This document shows positions 42,101 through 50,222 of a DNA stretch of 64,000 nt, piece by piece (positions within the stretch are counted from its first letter, which is position 1; every line of letters starts with the position of its first letter). The position numbers were made by a program, and so were the translations under genes. The notes beneath the pieces are model-generated. The model saw only the letters and a program-made list of their open reading frames with translations, searched no databases and had not been told where the DNA came from. Source of the DNA: UBA8919 sp041658185 (lineage in GTDB: Bacteria; Elusimicrobiota; UBA8919); the NCBI GenBank assembly GCA_041658185.1, contig JBBAAR010000007.1:90455-154454 (forward strand). The letters run 5' to 3'.

Positions 42101-43967
42101 AATAACGGGAACAGTGGATTTTTCAAAACCATCGGAATTTTCTGTAAACAATTTTTCAATATTTGAAAAAGGCAAAAGATTGTTTTATCTAAACGGTTCT
42201 CTGAAAAACGATAATATAGAGTTAACCGCCGAAGGTGAAAATATTTCAATGGGCGACCTTTTAAACCTGTTTGATATAAAAATTACGGCAGATGGAAATA
42301 CCAATTTCAACCTAAAAGCAACAGGTTCACCGGGAGAACCTACCATTACCTGTCTTTTGAGTTCTACTAACGGAAAAATAGAAAATCTCGGTTTTGATAT
42401 TGCATCAATTTTTTTTCAATTAAAAGAAAATATTTTAGAATTAAAACATCTTAAACTTTCACGCGCTAAACTTTACTCATTTGAAGGAGAGGGAACTACT
42501 CCGCTTCCCTTGACCGACGCAGCTAAAAAAAAACTTTATAATAGACCGATTGATATAACGCTTAAAGTTGCAAACGGCGATTTGGCAATACTTTCGTCTT
42601 TGACAAAATCGGTAAAAAAAGCAAAAGGAAATTTTTCTACAAATATTGATATCAGAGGGACACTGAACAAACCCGATGTAAAAGGCGATTTCACGGCGAA
42701 GGCGGAGGAGCTTCAACTTAATAATATATTCAAAAAATTAACCGATGTAAAATGTGAAATTGATTTTACCGGCAAAATTATAAAATTAAAACAGTTGGAT
42801 GCATTAATAGACAAAGAACCTATTTCTATTAACGGCGAAATGATGATTGCGGACGGCTTTAACCTCGGAGATTTCAACTTTCATCTCTTAACGCCGCAAA
42901 AAAGCATTCCCGTTACAATAAATGATTTGAATATAAAGTCGGGGGGCGCTGCTTCGCTATCCAATCCATCAAAAGCAAAAATTAATGCCGATATAAAATT
43001 TTTTGGAGAGCCGGAGAATTGGAACATAGACGGTTATATGAAAATATCAAACGCAAGGTTTACATATCCCGGAGAAGAAAGTGACGAGGGAAGTTGGGAC
43101 TTTTTAAAAAATGCAAATTGGAACTTAAAAATAATTGCCGGAAAGGACTGCTGGTACGAAAGAGATTTTGCATCGGTTGAAACCAAGGGCGAATTATTGC
43201 TGCACGGCAAAGGTTCGGCGCCGCTTGTCACAGGCAGGGTTGAAGCACTGCGGGGCGAGTTGGATTATCTCGGACGAAACTTTACAATAATAGAGACAAT
43301 CTTTGAAGCGGAAAAGAGCAATCTTTTTTTGTCCGGCAGAGCGGAAGCAGATACGGAAATTGAAAAACGCAGAGAGGATTTGGCAACGCATCAAATGATA
43401 ACTGAATATGTTCCCGAAACGATAATTTTAACGGTTGACAGAGGACCTCTTGATAATGTAAAACCGAGATTCTCATCAAAAACAAATCCGCAAATGGATG
43501 AACAAACAGCAGCACAGGCGGCAATGGGCATGCAAAGCACGGGGCAAGTGCAGCCGTTAACTGCAGAGGATATGTCAAAGCGGGTTGATACTTTTTTAAC
43601 AACCCCTTTCGTAAAATCCCTCTTAAAGAAAACCGGATTCATTGATAAGTTTGCAATAAAACGGGAATCTCCGGCCACACCGCTTCCGGCGGGCACGCAG
43701 CCATCTCTTATTGATTTATATAGAGGAACAATAGTACAGATAGGCACATCGTTTGCCAGGGGATTTTCGGCCGGCTACGGAATAAAGTTTGACGAATTTG
43801 AAAACAAACTTTCCTTAAAACATGAAATTGAATTATCTTACAGAATGAAAAGCGGAATAATGTTCAGAACCACGCAGGAAATTGAAAAAAATGAATCCGG
43901 AGAAAGTAAGTTTTTCTTTGAAAAATACTGGCGATTCGGAACTGAACCGAAACCGGAAAAAAAATAA
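39111..43967 (+). CDS. tamB: TamB/AsmA-like translocation and assembly module protein
   Basis: A very long (1618 residue) inner-membrane-anchored periplasmic beta-helix or groove protein. A signal anchor lies at residues 1-25 (MKKIILILSVFTALTAGVYLF); the middle is repetitive beta strands (GTIENTNFNNL, SGNFNIRGSNGNF); the C-terminal TamB (DUF490) domain includes GELDYLGRNFTIIETIFEAE and the Gly/Lys end. It probably moves lipids or helps outer-membrane protein insertion together with the BamA homologue encoded next. An in-frame TCTGCCCG...CGGGCAGA repeat lies at 41100-41124. Confidence 0.9.
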   Translation: MKKIILILSVFTALTAGVYLFIRLNIFTTSLKYLAQSQLTIALSRPVKIEKVAWISFNKIVLKKIQFEGFNCEEAVITVNLKKISKLPDSIESITLINPQINIPAVKNIRTKKPGRKPAFLLPAKISAVNGTVTFSSTFTASNINLEAVNKNNDYAVKSEATVIMHDKNNFSSQIKVAGMISKDSAVKLKGTIENTNFNNLEKVSGNFNIRGSNGNFNLSGNLKSDEIKLKLDTNITLENLKINSQVSGDISNLKTFVGKLLSNTTIQYLPESPVSFDGSFELPDKKLTINLRQNNLKIANSISLKNIRTNLIFCNNECIINSTATALNGDAILTGKIQKNNLDLSFTARDMKIQSDYVSANCALDLKILGTFDNPKIKGDIKTDDFSLKEKSSKNVSGRVSWENGKGYIKMSGFNFAINMEGDKSKITKGNIKYDTTEILFSGKYDKINFNANNVDMSLLGKNVAGGLRLNGRLKNIASANPEIAAGFSSDNIIINGSTTSLSGEFLYDTGGICIKNLKMDGLNGEIKIKEKWTSGYLNLSRCNSNIILPFIGVEQDTLSGNITGKINWNGKNGNPKPYGTIAITRGKLFKNIPYDLIVTSFETKISKLIITEFAMQQKVSKTSLRLSGEIDKDKFNFIVKLDELAISGKSLNGDIKLTGKKSARLAAGQTDDFIQFKIASDKLAIDKITEKLSAYGSYDGKKIDIKKISWGDKISGTADYFISSKYLSSDIDFRFDAENLNGNMQGPFVGKITVRGNINSPQVLAGYYFDGRIYEKAAKGYGKLLINHDLLKVEETKLSIDGATAEISGIINLSKKEFSGLNISLSNLKTNTLYDLLKSTYLLSGTFQNIELNIFGDLKDPQITADFFGKNMTVENRTVDAISGKCSLKSKRIIFSKGDIKWSDTNIKILPDTYIDFSKEIIFRIIAEIRNLKLPGITLFGGIDADGTLHRDTVKADISTTGLWINQKQLINSKHYIEYSGGVMRFIPEMGKSTQITGTVDFSKPSEFSVNNFSIFEKGKRLFYLNGSLKNDNIELTAEGENISMGDLLNLFDIKITADGNTNFNLKATGSPGEPTITCLLSSTNGKIENLGFDIASIFFQLKENILELKHLKLSRAKLYSFEGEGTTPLPLTDAAKKKLYNRPIDITLKVANGDLAILSSLTKSVKKAKGNFSTNIDIRGTLNKPDVKGDFTAKAEELQLNNIFKKLTDVKCEIDFTGKIIKLKQLDALIDKEPISINGEMMIADGFNLGDFNFHLLTPQKSIPVTINDLNIKSGGAASLSNPSKAKINADIKFFGEPENWNIDGYMKISNARFTYPGEESDEGSWDFLKNANWNLKIIAGKDCWYERDFASVETKGELLLHGKGSAPLVTGRVEALRGELDYLGRNFTIIETIFEAEKSNLFLSGRAEADTEIEKRREDLATHQMITEYVPETIILTVDRGPLDNVKPRFSSKTNPQMDEQTAAQAAMGMQSTGQVQPLTAEDMSKRVDTFLTTPFVKSLLKKTGFIDKFAIKRESPATPLPAGTQPSLIDLYRGTIVQIGTSFARGFSAGYGIKFDEFENKLSLKHEIELSYRMKSGIMFRTTQEIEKNESGESKFFFEKYWRFGTEPKPEKK
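41100..41124 (+). repeat. GC-rich mini-hairpin in tamB
   Basis: TCTGCCCG (41100-41107) and CGGGCAGA (41117-41124) with a nine-base loop, in frame, coding SARLAAGQT. Confidence 0.8.
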
Positions 43968-43986
43968 ATTAAACCAGGAAATTATA

Positions 43987-44038
43987 AACCACAAGATTTT
44001 TCTTTTTCTCTGTGTTAATCTGTGAAATCTGTAGTTAC
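43987..44038 (+). repeat. AACCACAGAT-family remnant (before bamA)
   Basis: AACCACAAGAT at the left, TCTGTGTTAATCTGTGAAATC and TGTAGTTAC at the right; a diverged half of the family. It fills most of the tamB-bamA gap. Confidence 0.65.
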
Positions 44039-44060
44039 GGGGTTTTCTTGACAAAAAAAC

Positions 44061-44089
44061 TTGACTTTTTATTATAAATTTTATATAAT
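44061..44089 (+). promoter_or_regulatory. bamA promoter, leaderless type
   Basis: TTGACT (44061-44066), 17-base spacer, TATAAT (44084-44089), then 8 bases to ATG 44098 without Shine-Dalgarno. A second TTGACA lies at 44048, spaced 19 bases from TATAAA (44073), a possible alternative. Confidence 0.7.
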
Positions 44090-44097
44090 TAAATATT

Positions 44098-46380
44098 ATG
44101 AATAAGAAAATTATTTTGTTTTTTTTATGCGGGATGGTTGCCTTAACTTTGCTTTTTTCGCAAGATTTGAAACCGAAAAAAATAAGGGCTGTTGAGTTTT
44201 CGGGTTTGAGAAATGTTAAGGTGCGGGTAGTAAAAGATGCTCTTAAAATAAGCAAAGGCGATTTATTTGACCAGAAACTTGTCGACGAGGATATTTCAAA
44301 CATTTATAAACTCGGACTTTTTTCGGATGTTGCGGCGGATGTCTCGGATTTCAAAGACGGCTTGAAAGTAATCTTTATTTTACAGGAAAAACTTATAATA
44401 AAGAAGGTTGAATTCAAAGGTAATAAAGAATTTTCTAACAGAAAATTAAAAGAAGAAATTTCCTCAAAAGAAAAAGAAGGTTATGATACCAGAAAAATTC
44501 AGGATGACATTGGTAAAATAACCACACTTTACAAAGATAAAGGCTACGCCGACGTAAAGGTTGAAGATTTCTCCACGACTGATGAAAAATCAGGTTTTGC
44601 AACGGTAACATTTTCAGTTACCGAGGGTAATAAAATACTTATAGGCGATGTTACTATTGATGGTGTAAAAAGTTTTAAACCGAAAAAAATCAAAAAACTT
44701 TTTGCAACAAAAAGAAAAAAAGTTTATAAAGATGAGACATTCAAAGACGATATTAAAAAAGTGGAATCGTTTTACAAAGACCGCGGATATCTATCTGTAA
44801 AAATTGCTACGGAGGAAATTACTTATAATGACACCCGTACAAAAATGTTCATAAAAATTAAAATTGACGAAGGAAAACAATATAAAAACGGAAGGGTTAG
44901 TTTTTCAGGAAATACCGTGATATCTTCAAACGAACTTTTAAAAGTTTTTAATTTCAAAGAAGACGAAATTTTCAATCAGTCTCAATATGAAGGAAACGAC
45001 TCAAGCATTAAATCACTTTACGGCGACAGAGGTTATATCCGTGCAAAATTTGAATCAAAGTTGGACAAAAATGACGAAACCGGTATCGTAAATTCATCAT
45101 TCACAATTGTTGAAAACGGTATAATCTATATTGACAGAATCTATATTGACGGAAACACAAAAACTAAAGAATATGTGATAAAAAGAGAACTCCTCGTAAA
45201 AGAAGGGGATGTTTTTGCCGTAGGACGTATCGGGAGAAGTCAGGAGCGGCTTTACAATCTCGGATTTTTCAAGGATATAAAAGTTGATATTGAAGAAACG
45301 AAGGAACCCGACAAAGCCAACCTTGCTATTGAGGTAGAAGAAGATAAAACCGGACTTGTTTCTCTCGGAGCGGGGTATTCATCCGTCGATAAAGTTGTGG
45401 GAACTGTTCAAGTCACCGAATTAAATCTGTTCGGCAGAGGACAGAAATTAAATCTTACATATGAGTTCGGCGCCCGCCGGCAAAATTACGAAATCGGATT
45501 TACCGAGCCCTATCTTTTCGGAAAAAAACTTTTATTCGGAACGGATGTTTTTAATACGACGGTCTGGAGAAGTTACGGCAATGATTCAACCGCTTACAGG
45601 GAAAGAAGAAGAGGGGGCGACATACGAATCGGCAAACCGCTCTCGGATATTTCGGCTCTTAATTTTACCTACGCATATGAAGAGGTGGAGGTTTTTGATA
45701 TAGACAGCGATTTAATTTTTAATGAAGTCGGCAATCCGACCGGCATAAAAGCTTCCAAGGATGTTTCTTCCTCATTGACATCCGCAATTAGCCGCGATAC
45801 GAGGGATAATGTGTTTGACACAACCCGCGGTTCCAGACATTCGCTCTCTGTAAAACTTGCGGGTGGACCTCTGGGTGGGACCATCAATTTTTACAAACCT
45901 ACATTAACAACATCAAAATTTATTCCGACATTCTGGAAATTTGTGCTCGGATTTAATTCACGCATATCATATGTTAAGGAATTTTCACCGTCGGACGAAG
46001 TTCCTATCTACGAAAGATATTTCTTAGGCGGCGCCGATACGGTACGCGGTTACGACTTCGGAGAAATAGGACCGCCGGAAAAAGGAAAAATAATTTTTGT
46101 ATCTAATTTGGAGTATAAATTCCCCATTGTTCAGGAAAAAGGGCGTTCCATTTTATCTGCCGCGATATTTGCCGATATAGGCGGATCTTGGCGCAGAAGT
46201 AAAGATGTGAGTTTGGAAATTGGCTCTGAAGAAAACCAACTTAAAACCGGCGCGGGATTCGGGCTGCGCATAAGACCGATGCCGGTGCTCCCTATTAGAA
46301 TTGACTGGGGATACGGGTTAAATCATCTGCCCGGCGAACAGTTGTCACAATTTTATTTCACGATGGGACAGGTGTTTTAA
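44098..46380 (+). CDS. bamA: Outer membrane protein assembly factor BamA
   Basis: The core of the BAM complex. 760 residues: signal peptide (to about residue 21), five POTRA domains (about 25-420; repeats such as FKGNKEFSNRKLKEE, YKDKGYADVKVEDF and IDGNTKTKEYVIKRELLV) and a 16-strand barrel with the lid motif VRGYDFGE. Ends in the typical aromatic strand FYFTMGQVF with C-terminal Phe. First gene of the bamA-ompH-lpx operon; the stop overlaps the next start as TAATG. Confidence 0.97.
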   Translation: MNKKIILFFLCGMVALTLLFSQDLKPKKIRAVEFSGLRNVKVRVVKDALKISKGDLFDQKLVDEDISNIYKLGLFSDVAADVSDFKDGLKVIFILQEKLIIKKVEFKGNKEFSNRKLKEEISSKEKEGYDTRKIQDDIGKITTLYKDKGYADVKVEDFSTTDEKSGFATVTFSVTEGNKILIGDVTIDGVKSFKPKKIKKLFATKRKKVYKDETFKDDIKKVESFYKDRGYLSVKIATEEITYNDTRTKMFIKIKIDEGKQYKNGRVSFSGNTVISSNELLKVFNFKEDEIFNQSQYEGNDSSIKSLYGDRGYIRAKFESKLDKNDETGIVNSSFTIVENGIIYIDRIYIDGNTKTKEYVIKRELLVKEGDVFAVGRIGRSQERLYNLGFFKDIKVDIEETKEPDKANLAIEVEEDKTGLVSLGAGYSSVDKVVGTVQVTELNLFGRGQKLNLTYEFGARRQNYEIGFTEPYLFGKKLLFGTDVFNTTVWRSYGNDSTAYRERRRGGDIRIGKPLSDISALNFTYAYEEVEVFDIDSDLIFNEVGNPTGIKASKDVSSSLTSAISRDTRDNVFDTTRGSRHSLSVKLAGGPLGGTINFYKPTLTTSKFIPTFWKFVLGFNSRISYVKEFSPSDEVPIYERYFLGGADTVRGYDFGEIGPPEKGKIIFVSNLEYKFPIVQEKGRSILSAAIFADIGGSWRRSKDVSLEIGSEENQLKTGAGFGLRIRPMPVLPIRIDWGYGLNHLPGEQLSQFYFTMGQVF

Positions 46381-47078
46381 TGAAATACGCAGAACAGACG
46401 CAGAACAATACACGGAACAGACACGGAAATTGGAGATGGATTTTCTTTTCTACCTTTCTACCTTTTTACCTTTCTACCTTTCTTTATTCCGCCACAATTT
46501 CAATACAGAGAATCGGATGTGTAGATATGAACCGTATTATGGATGAATATCCCGACGCAAAAAAAATCAAGTATGAATTATCCGCAAACCTTAATACCCG
46601 CAAGGAAAATATAAAAAATTTTGAGTCACAGATTATTGCAACGGAACTGGAAATCAAACAGATGGAAGAACAACTTCAAACATACAACGAAGAACAAAAA
46701 AAAGTCAAAGAAATTGCGGCAGTGGCAGCACTTGCCGACGGTGCAAATATATCATCTTCCACGGAAACCGTTGTTGTCGTAGATACCAGAACTGTAACCC
46801 AAATATCATCTCCTACTTTTACGACTGCAGATATAGAAATAAAAAAAGTTACACTGGAAAAACAAAAAAGTGATCTTGAAAAATATATTGCTGCCACAAA
46901 ACAGGAAGAAAAGGATATAAACAACAAGGCAAAAAAAAACATAATGGGAAAAATTTACGACGCCATAAAAGAGGTTTCCAACGAGGAAGGTCTTACCGTA
47001 TTGGTTGATTCCTGCAATCTTATTTACGGTGAGGACGCTCAGGATATAACGGAAAAAGTTCTTAAAAAAATGAAATGA
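46380..47078 (+). CDS. skp: Skp/OmpH-like periplasmic chaperone with repeat-encoded signal peptide
   Basis: Holds unfolded outer-membrane proteins. 232 residues: mature part begins IQRIGCVDMNRIMDEYPDAK (the family start), followed by two long coiled-coil helices and a C-terminal strand. The helical arm carries an unusual TVVVVDTRTVTQIS insertion. The N-terminal 15 residues are encoded by an ACACGGAA-type repeat, and the hydrophobic signal part (FFSTFLPFYLSTFLY) by TTTCTACC heptads at 46446-46486. Position between bamA and lpxD is the conserved one. Confidence 0.92.
   Translation: MKYAEQTQNNTRNRHGNWRWIFFSTFLPFYLSTFLYSATISIQRIGCVDMNRIMDEYPDAKKIKYELSANLNTRKENIKNFESQIIATELEIKQMEEQLQTYNEEQKKVKEIAAVAALADGANISSSTETVVVVDTRTVTQISSPTFTTADIEIKKVTLEKQKSDLEKYIAATKQEEKDINNKAKKNIMGKIYDAIKEVSNEEGLTVLVDSCNLIYGEDAQDITEKVLKKMK
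46388..46486 (+). repeat. Repeats encoding the OmpH signal peptide
   Basis: GAACAGACGCAGAACAATAC then ACGGAACAGACACGGAAATT (a family also seen at 59889), followed by about five TTTCTACC/TTTTTACC units (46446-46486). All in frame. Confidence 0.85.
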
Positions 47079-48079
47079 AAAAAACATTAAAGGAAATTGC
47101 TGAAATATCAGACGGAGAAGTGTTGGGTGATGAAAATACAATTATAACAAATGTAGCCGGCATTACCGAAGCAAAAAAAGGCGACATCACTTTTGTATCA
47201 AATCCAAAATATGAACAGTATATCAGTTCAACAAATGCCTCTGCTATAATCATTAAGGAATTCCAGAAAGATAAAGTTAAAATTCCCTCTATCGTTTCAA
47301 AAAATCCTTACCTTTCATATGCAAAAATAATTATGCATATTGCCAAAGAAACAGAAAAACATCCATCGGGGATATCTTGTAATTGTTCAATCTCTAAATC
47401 GGCAAAAATAGGCGGAAATGTGGCAATTTCTGATTTTGTTGTGATTGATGAAAACTCAAAAATTGACGACGGAACAATTATTTATTCCAATTGTTATATC
47501 GGTAGAAATTCAAAAATAGGAAAAAATTGTCTGATTTATCCGAATGTTACAATAAGGGAAAATATAATTATCGGCAACAATGTGATAATACACGCAGGAT
47601 CGGTTATCGGTTGCGACGGGTTCGGATATGTACAGGAAAACGGTTCGTTTAAAAAAATCCCTCAGATAGGAATTGTTGAAATCGCCGACGACGTGGAAAT
47701 AGGCGCGAATGTTACAATTGACAGGGCATCAACCGGAAAAACATTTATCGGGCGCGGCACAAAAATTGACAACCTTGTCCAAATTGCCCACAATGTCCAT
47801 ATCGGTGAAAATTCTATAATCGTTTCGCAGGCAGGAATTTCAGGAAGCACAAAAATAGGAAACGGCGTTACAATCGCAGGGCAGGCGGGACTTGTAGGAC
47901 ACATTACCGTCGGTGACGGTGCGATAATTGCCGCACAGGCGGGAGTTATCGGAGATGTTGCACCGTGTGAAACTGTTTCCGGTTATCCTGCAAGATCCCA
48001 CAAACACGCAATGAAAATCTACGCATTGATACAGAAACTTCCCGAATTATTTGAAGAAATTAAAAAACTAAAAAAATAG
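47075..48079 (+). CDS. lpxD: UDP-3-O-acyl-glucosamine N-acyltransferase
   Basis: Third enzyme of lipid A synthesis, adding the N-linked acyl chain. 334 residues: an N-terminal uridine-binding domain (AGITEAKKGDITFVSNPKY) followed by a long left-handed beta-helix of hexapeptide repeats. The catalytic His is in QIAHNVHIGEN and the acyl-chain-selecting region follows. Overlaps ompH by four bases (ATGA). Confidence 0.96.
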   Translation: MKKTLKEIAEISDGEVLGDENTIITNVAGITEAKKGDITFVSNPKYEQYISSTNASAIIIKEFQKDKVKIPSIVSKNPYLSYAKIIMHIAKETEKHPSGISCNCSISKSAKIGGNVAISDFVVIDENSKIDDGTIIYSNCYIGRNSKIGKNCLIYPNVTIRENIIIGNNVIIHAGSVIGCDGFGYVQENGSFKKIPQIGIVEIADDVEIGANVTIDRASTGKTFIGRGTKIDNLVQIAHNVHIGENSIIVSQAGISGSTKIGNGVTIAGQAGLVGHITVGDGAIIAAQAGVIGDVAPCETVSGYPARSHKHAMKIYALIQKLPELFEEIKKLKK

Positions 48080-48088
48080 CGAGGAGTT

Positions 48089-49414
48089 ATGGGAAAACAA
48101 AAAACCATTTCAAAAGAGGTTTCTTATTCCGGCACAGGACTTCACACGGGCAATAACGTTTCAATTAAATTAAAACCCGCAACCGAAAACACGGGAATAA
48201 TTTTTGTAAGATGCGATTTGCCAGACAATCCAAAAATAAAAGCGGATATTTCAAATGTTCTCACAACTGTTCGCGGTACGACCGTCGGACTTGACGAAAA
48301 AACTTCCGTCCATACGGTTGAACATCTTCTTGCAACATTATTTGCTTTTGATATTGACAATCTAATAGTTGAAATGAATTCTAACGAACCGCCGATTGCC
48401 GACGGAAGCGCCCTGCCTTTTGTTGAACTTATAAAAAAAGCCGGGATAATTGAACTGAAGTATGAAAAAAAATGTTTCAATATTTCAGAAACGGTCGTCT
48501 ATAAAAACGGCGATGTTCTTATAACTGCAATCCCGTCCGACAAATTTAACATTTCCTGCACAATTGTTTATAATCATCCGCTATTAAAAAACCAGTTTTT
48601 ATCTCTTGATATAACCCCTGAAATTTTTGAAAAAGAAATCGCACCCGCCAGGACTTTCTGTTTTGATTATGAAATTGAAGCACTTAAAAATAAAGGACTT
48701 GCAAAAGGCGGATCGCTGGAAAATGCCGTAGTAATAGGTGCAAAAAAAATTCTTACAAAACTTCGTTTTGAGGATGAGTTTGTCCGTCATAAAATTCTTG
48801 ACTTAATAGGCGACATTTCGCTTCTGGGAAGTTCGCTGAAAATGGAAATATCTGCTGTAAAATGCGGACATAAAAACAATATTGCGTTTGCAAAAAAAAT
48901 CGCTTCGTCCAAAAATACCGCTCAACTATCCGAACCCGAAAAGTTATTGTGGCATATTCCCGACGGTAAAATAATTGACATCAACGAAATAAAAGATACC
49001 ATACCGCACCGGTTTCCGTTTCTTTTTATTGATAAAGTAATTATGGTTGAAGAAGTAAAAAGGGCTGTCGGAATAAAAAATGTTTCTGCCGGAGAACCTT
49101 TTTTTCAGGGACATTTTCCGGAACAGGCAATAATGCCCGGCGTGTTAATTATTGAGGCGTTGGCACAGACCGCATGTGTTTTACTTCTTTCAAAACCGGA
49201 ATTAAAAAACAAAAAACTTGCGTATTTTATGTCAATAAATAACGTGAAATTTCGCAGACCGGTTTTTCCCGGAGACACGCTTTATCTTGATGTTGATGTG
49301 TTAAAAGCGAAACAAACAACCGGAATAATACGGGGCTGCGCATATGTTGCCGGAAAACCGACGACGGAAGCCGAATTTACTTTCGTGTTGGTTGATAAAC
49401 CGGAGGCAAAATAA
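48089..49414 (+). CDS. lpxC: Bifunctional UDP-3-O-acyl-GlcNAc deacetylase / (3R)-hydroxyacyl-ACP dehydratase
   Basis: A 441-residue LpxC-FabZ fusion. Residues 1-275 are LpxC, committing lipid A synthesis, with zinc ligands His79 (HTVEHL) and His234 (FVRHKILDLIGD) and its adjacent Asp. Residues about 295-441 are FabZ (catalytic His342 in FQGHFPEQAIMPGVLIIEALAQ). Fusion is known in Bacteroidota and several candidate phyla. It links membrane phospholipid and lipid A supply. GAGGAG precedes ATG 48089; the stop overlaps lpxA (ATAATG). Confidence 0.97.
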   Translation: MGKQKTISKEVSYSGTGLHTGNNVSIKLKPATENTGIIFVRCDLPDNPKIKADISNVLTTVRGTTVGLDEKTSVHTVEHLLATLFAFDIDNLIVEMNSNEPPIADGSALPFVELIKKAGIIELKYEKKCFNISETVVYKNGDVLITAIPSDKFNISCTIVYNHPLLKNQFLSLDITPEIFEKEIAPARTFCFDYEIEALKNKGLAKGGSLENAVVIGAKKILTKLRFEDEFVRHKILDLIGDISLLGSSLKMEISAVKCGHKNNIAFAKKIASSKNTAQLSEPEKLLWHIPDGKIIDINEIKDTIPHRFPFLFIDKVIMVEEVKRAVGIKNVSAGEPFFQGHFPEQAIMPGVLIIEALAQTACVLLLSKPELKNKKLAYFMSINNVKFRRPVFPGDTLYLDVDVLKAKQTTGIIRGCAYVAGKPTTEAEFTFVLVDKPEAK

Positions 49415-50205
49415 TGATTCATTCAACCGCAATAATAGATAAATCAGCAAAAATCGAAAAAGAAGTTGAAATAGGTCCATATGTTATCATAGGTAAAAAT
49501 GTTGTCTTAAAAAGCGGGACAAAAGTCGGAGCATTTACCGTTATAGAATACGCTGAAATCGGAAAAAATTGCAGGATATTTTCTTCCGCATTTATCGGCA
49601 CAGCCCCGCAGGATTTGAAGTATCAGGATGAGCCGACAAAAATTGTTATCGGGGACAATTGCGTTATCCGGGAATGTGTAACTCTTAACAGAGGGACATC
49701 GGCACACCGTTTAACAAGTATCGGCGACAACTGTCTTTTTATGTCGTATTCGCATGTAGCGCATGATTGCATAGTCGGAAATAATGTAATTATGGCAAAC
49801 TGCGTAACGCTTGCGGGACATGTTGAAATAGGCGATTTCGTGGTCATCGGCGGACTCGCTGCAATTCATCAGTTTGTGAGAATCGGAAGATTTTCCATGC
49901 TGGGGGGCGGGGCAATGGTTGTTCTTGATGTTCCGCCTTTTTGCCAGGCGCAGGGCGACAGGGCAAAACTGGTAGGATTAAACCTTGTAGGAATTAAAAG
50001 ACACGGTCTCACTGAAAAACAGATTGGCGACATCAAGTCGGCATACAAAACGGTCTTTACGTCCGGCATTACCGTCGCAGAAGCAATTGACCAACTTGAA
50101 GCGGCAGGACCATCAAAAGAAGTCATGGAATTCACCGAATTCATAAAAAATTCAAAACGGGGGATTACAAGACCGGGACGGAACGTTGAAAACGATGCCG
50201 AATAA
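49414..50205 (+). CDS. lpxA: UDP-GlcNAc (or UDP-GlcNAc3N) acyltransferase
   Basis: First enzyme of lipid A synthesis. A hexapeptide left-handed beta-helix with the signature SYSHVAHDCIVGNNVIMAN (catalytic His) and GGLAAIHQFVRIGRFSM, plus a C-terminal helical domain (SAYKTVFTSGITVAEAI). 263 residues. A neighbouring Gfo/Idh oxidoreductase raises the possibility that it acylates UDP-GlcNAc3N (see findings). GGAGG before ATG 49414. Confidence 0.97.
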   Translation: MIHSTAIIDKSAKIEKEVEIGPYVIIGKNVVLKSGTKVGAFTVIEYAEIGKNCRIFSSAFIGTAPQDLKYQDEPTKIVIGDNCVIRECVTLNRGTSAHRLTSIGDNCLFMSYSHVAHDCIVGNNVIMANCVTLAGHVEIGDFVVIGGLAAIHQFVRIGRFSMLGGGAMVVLDVPPFCQAQGDRAKLVGLNLVGIKRHGLTEKQIGDIKSAYKTVFTSGITVAEAIDQLEAAGPSKEVMEFTEFIKNSKRGITRPGRNVENDAE

Positions 50206-50222
50206 ATAAAAAATAAAAAATT

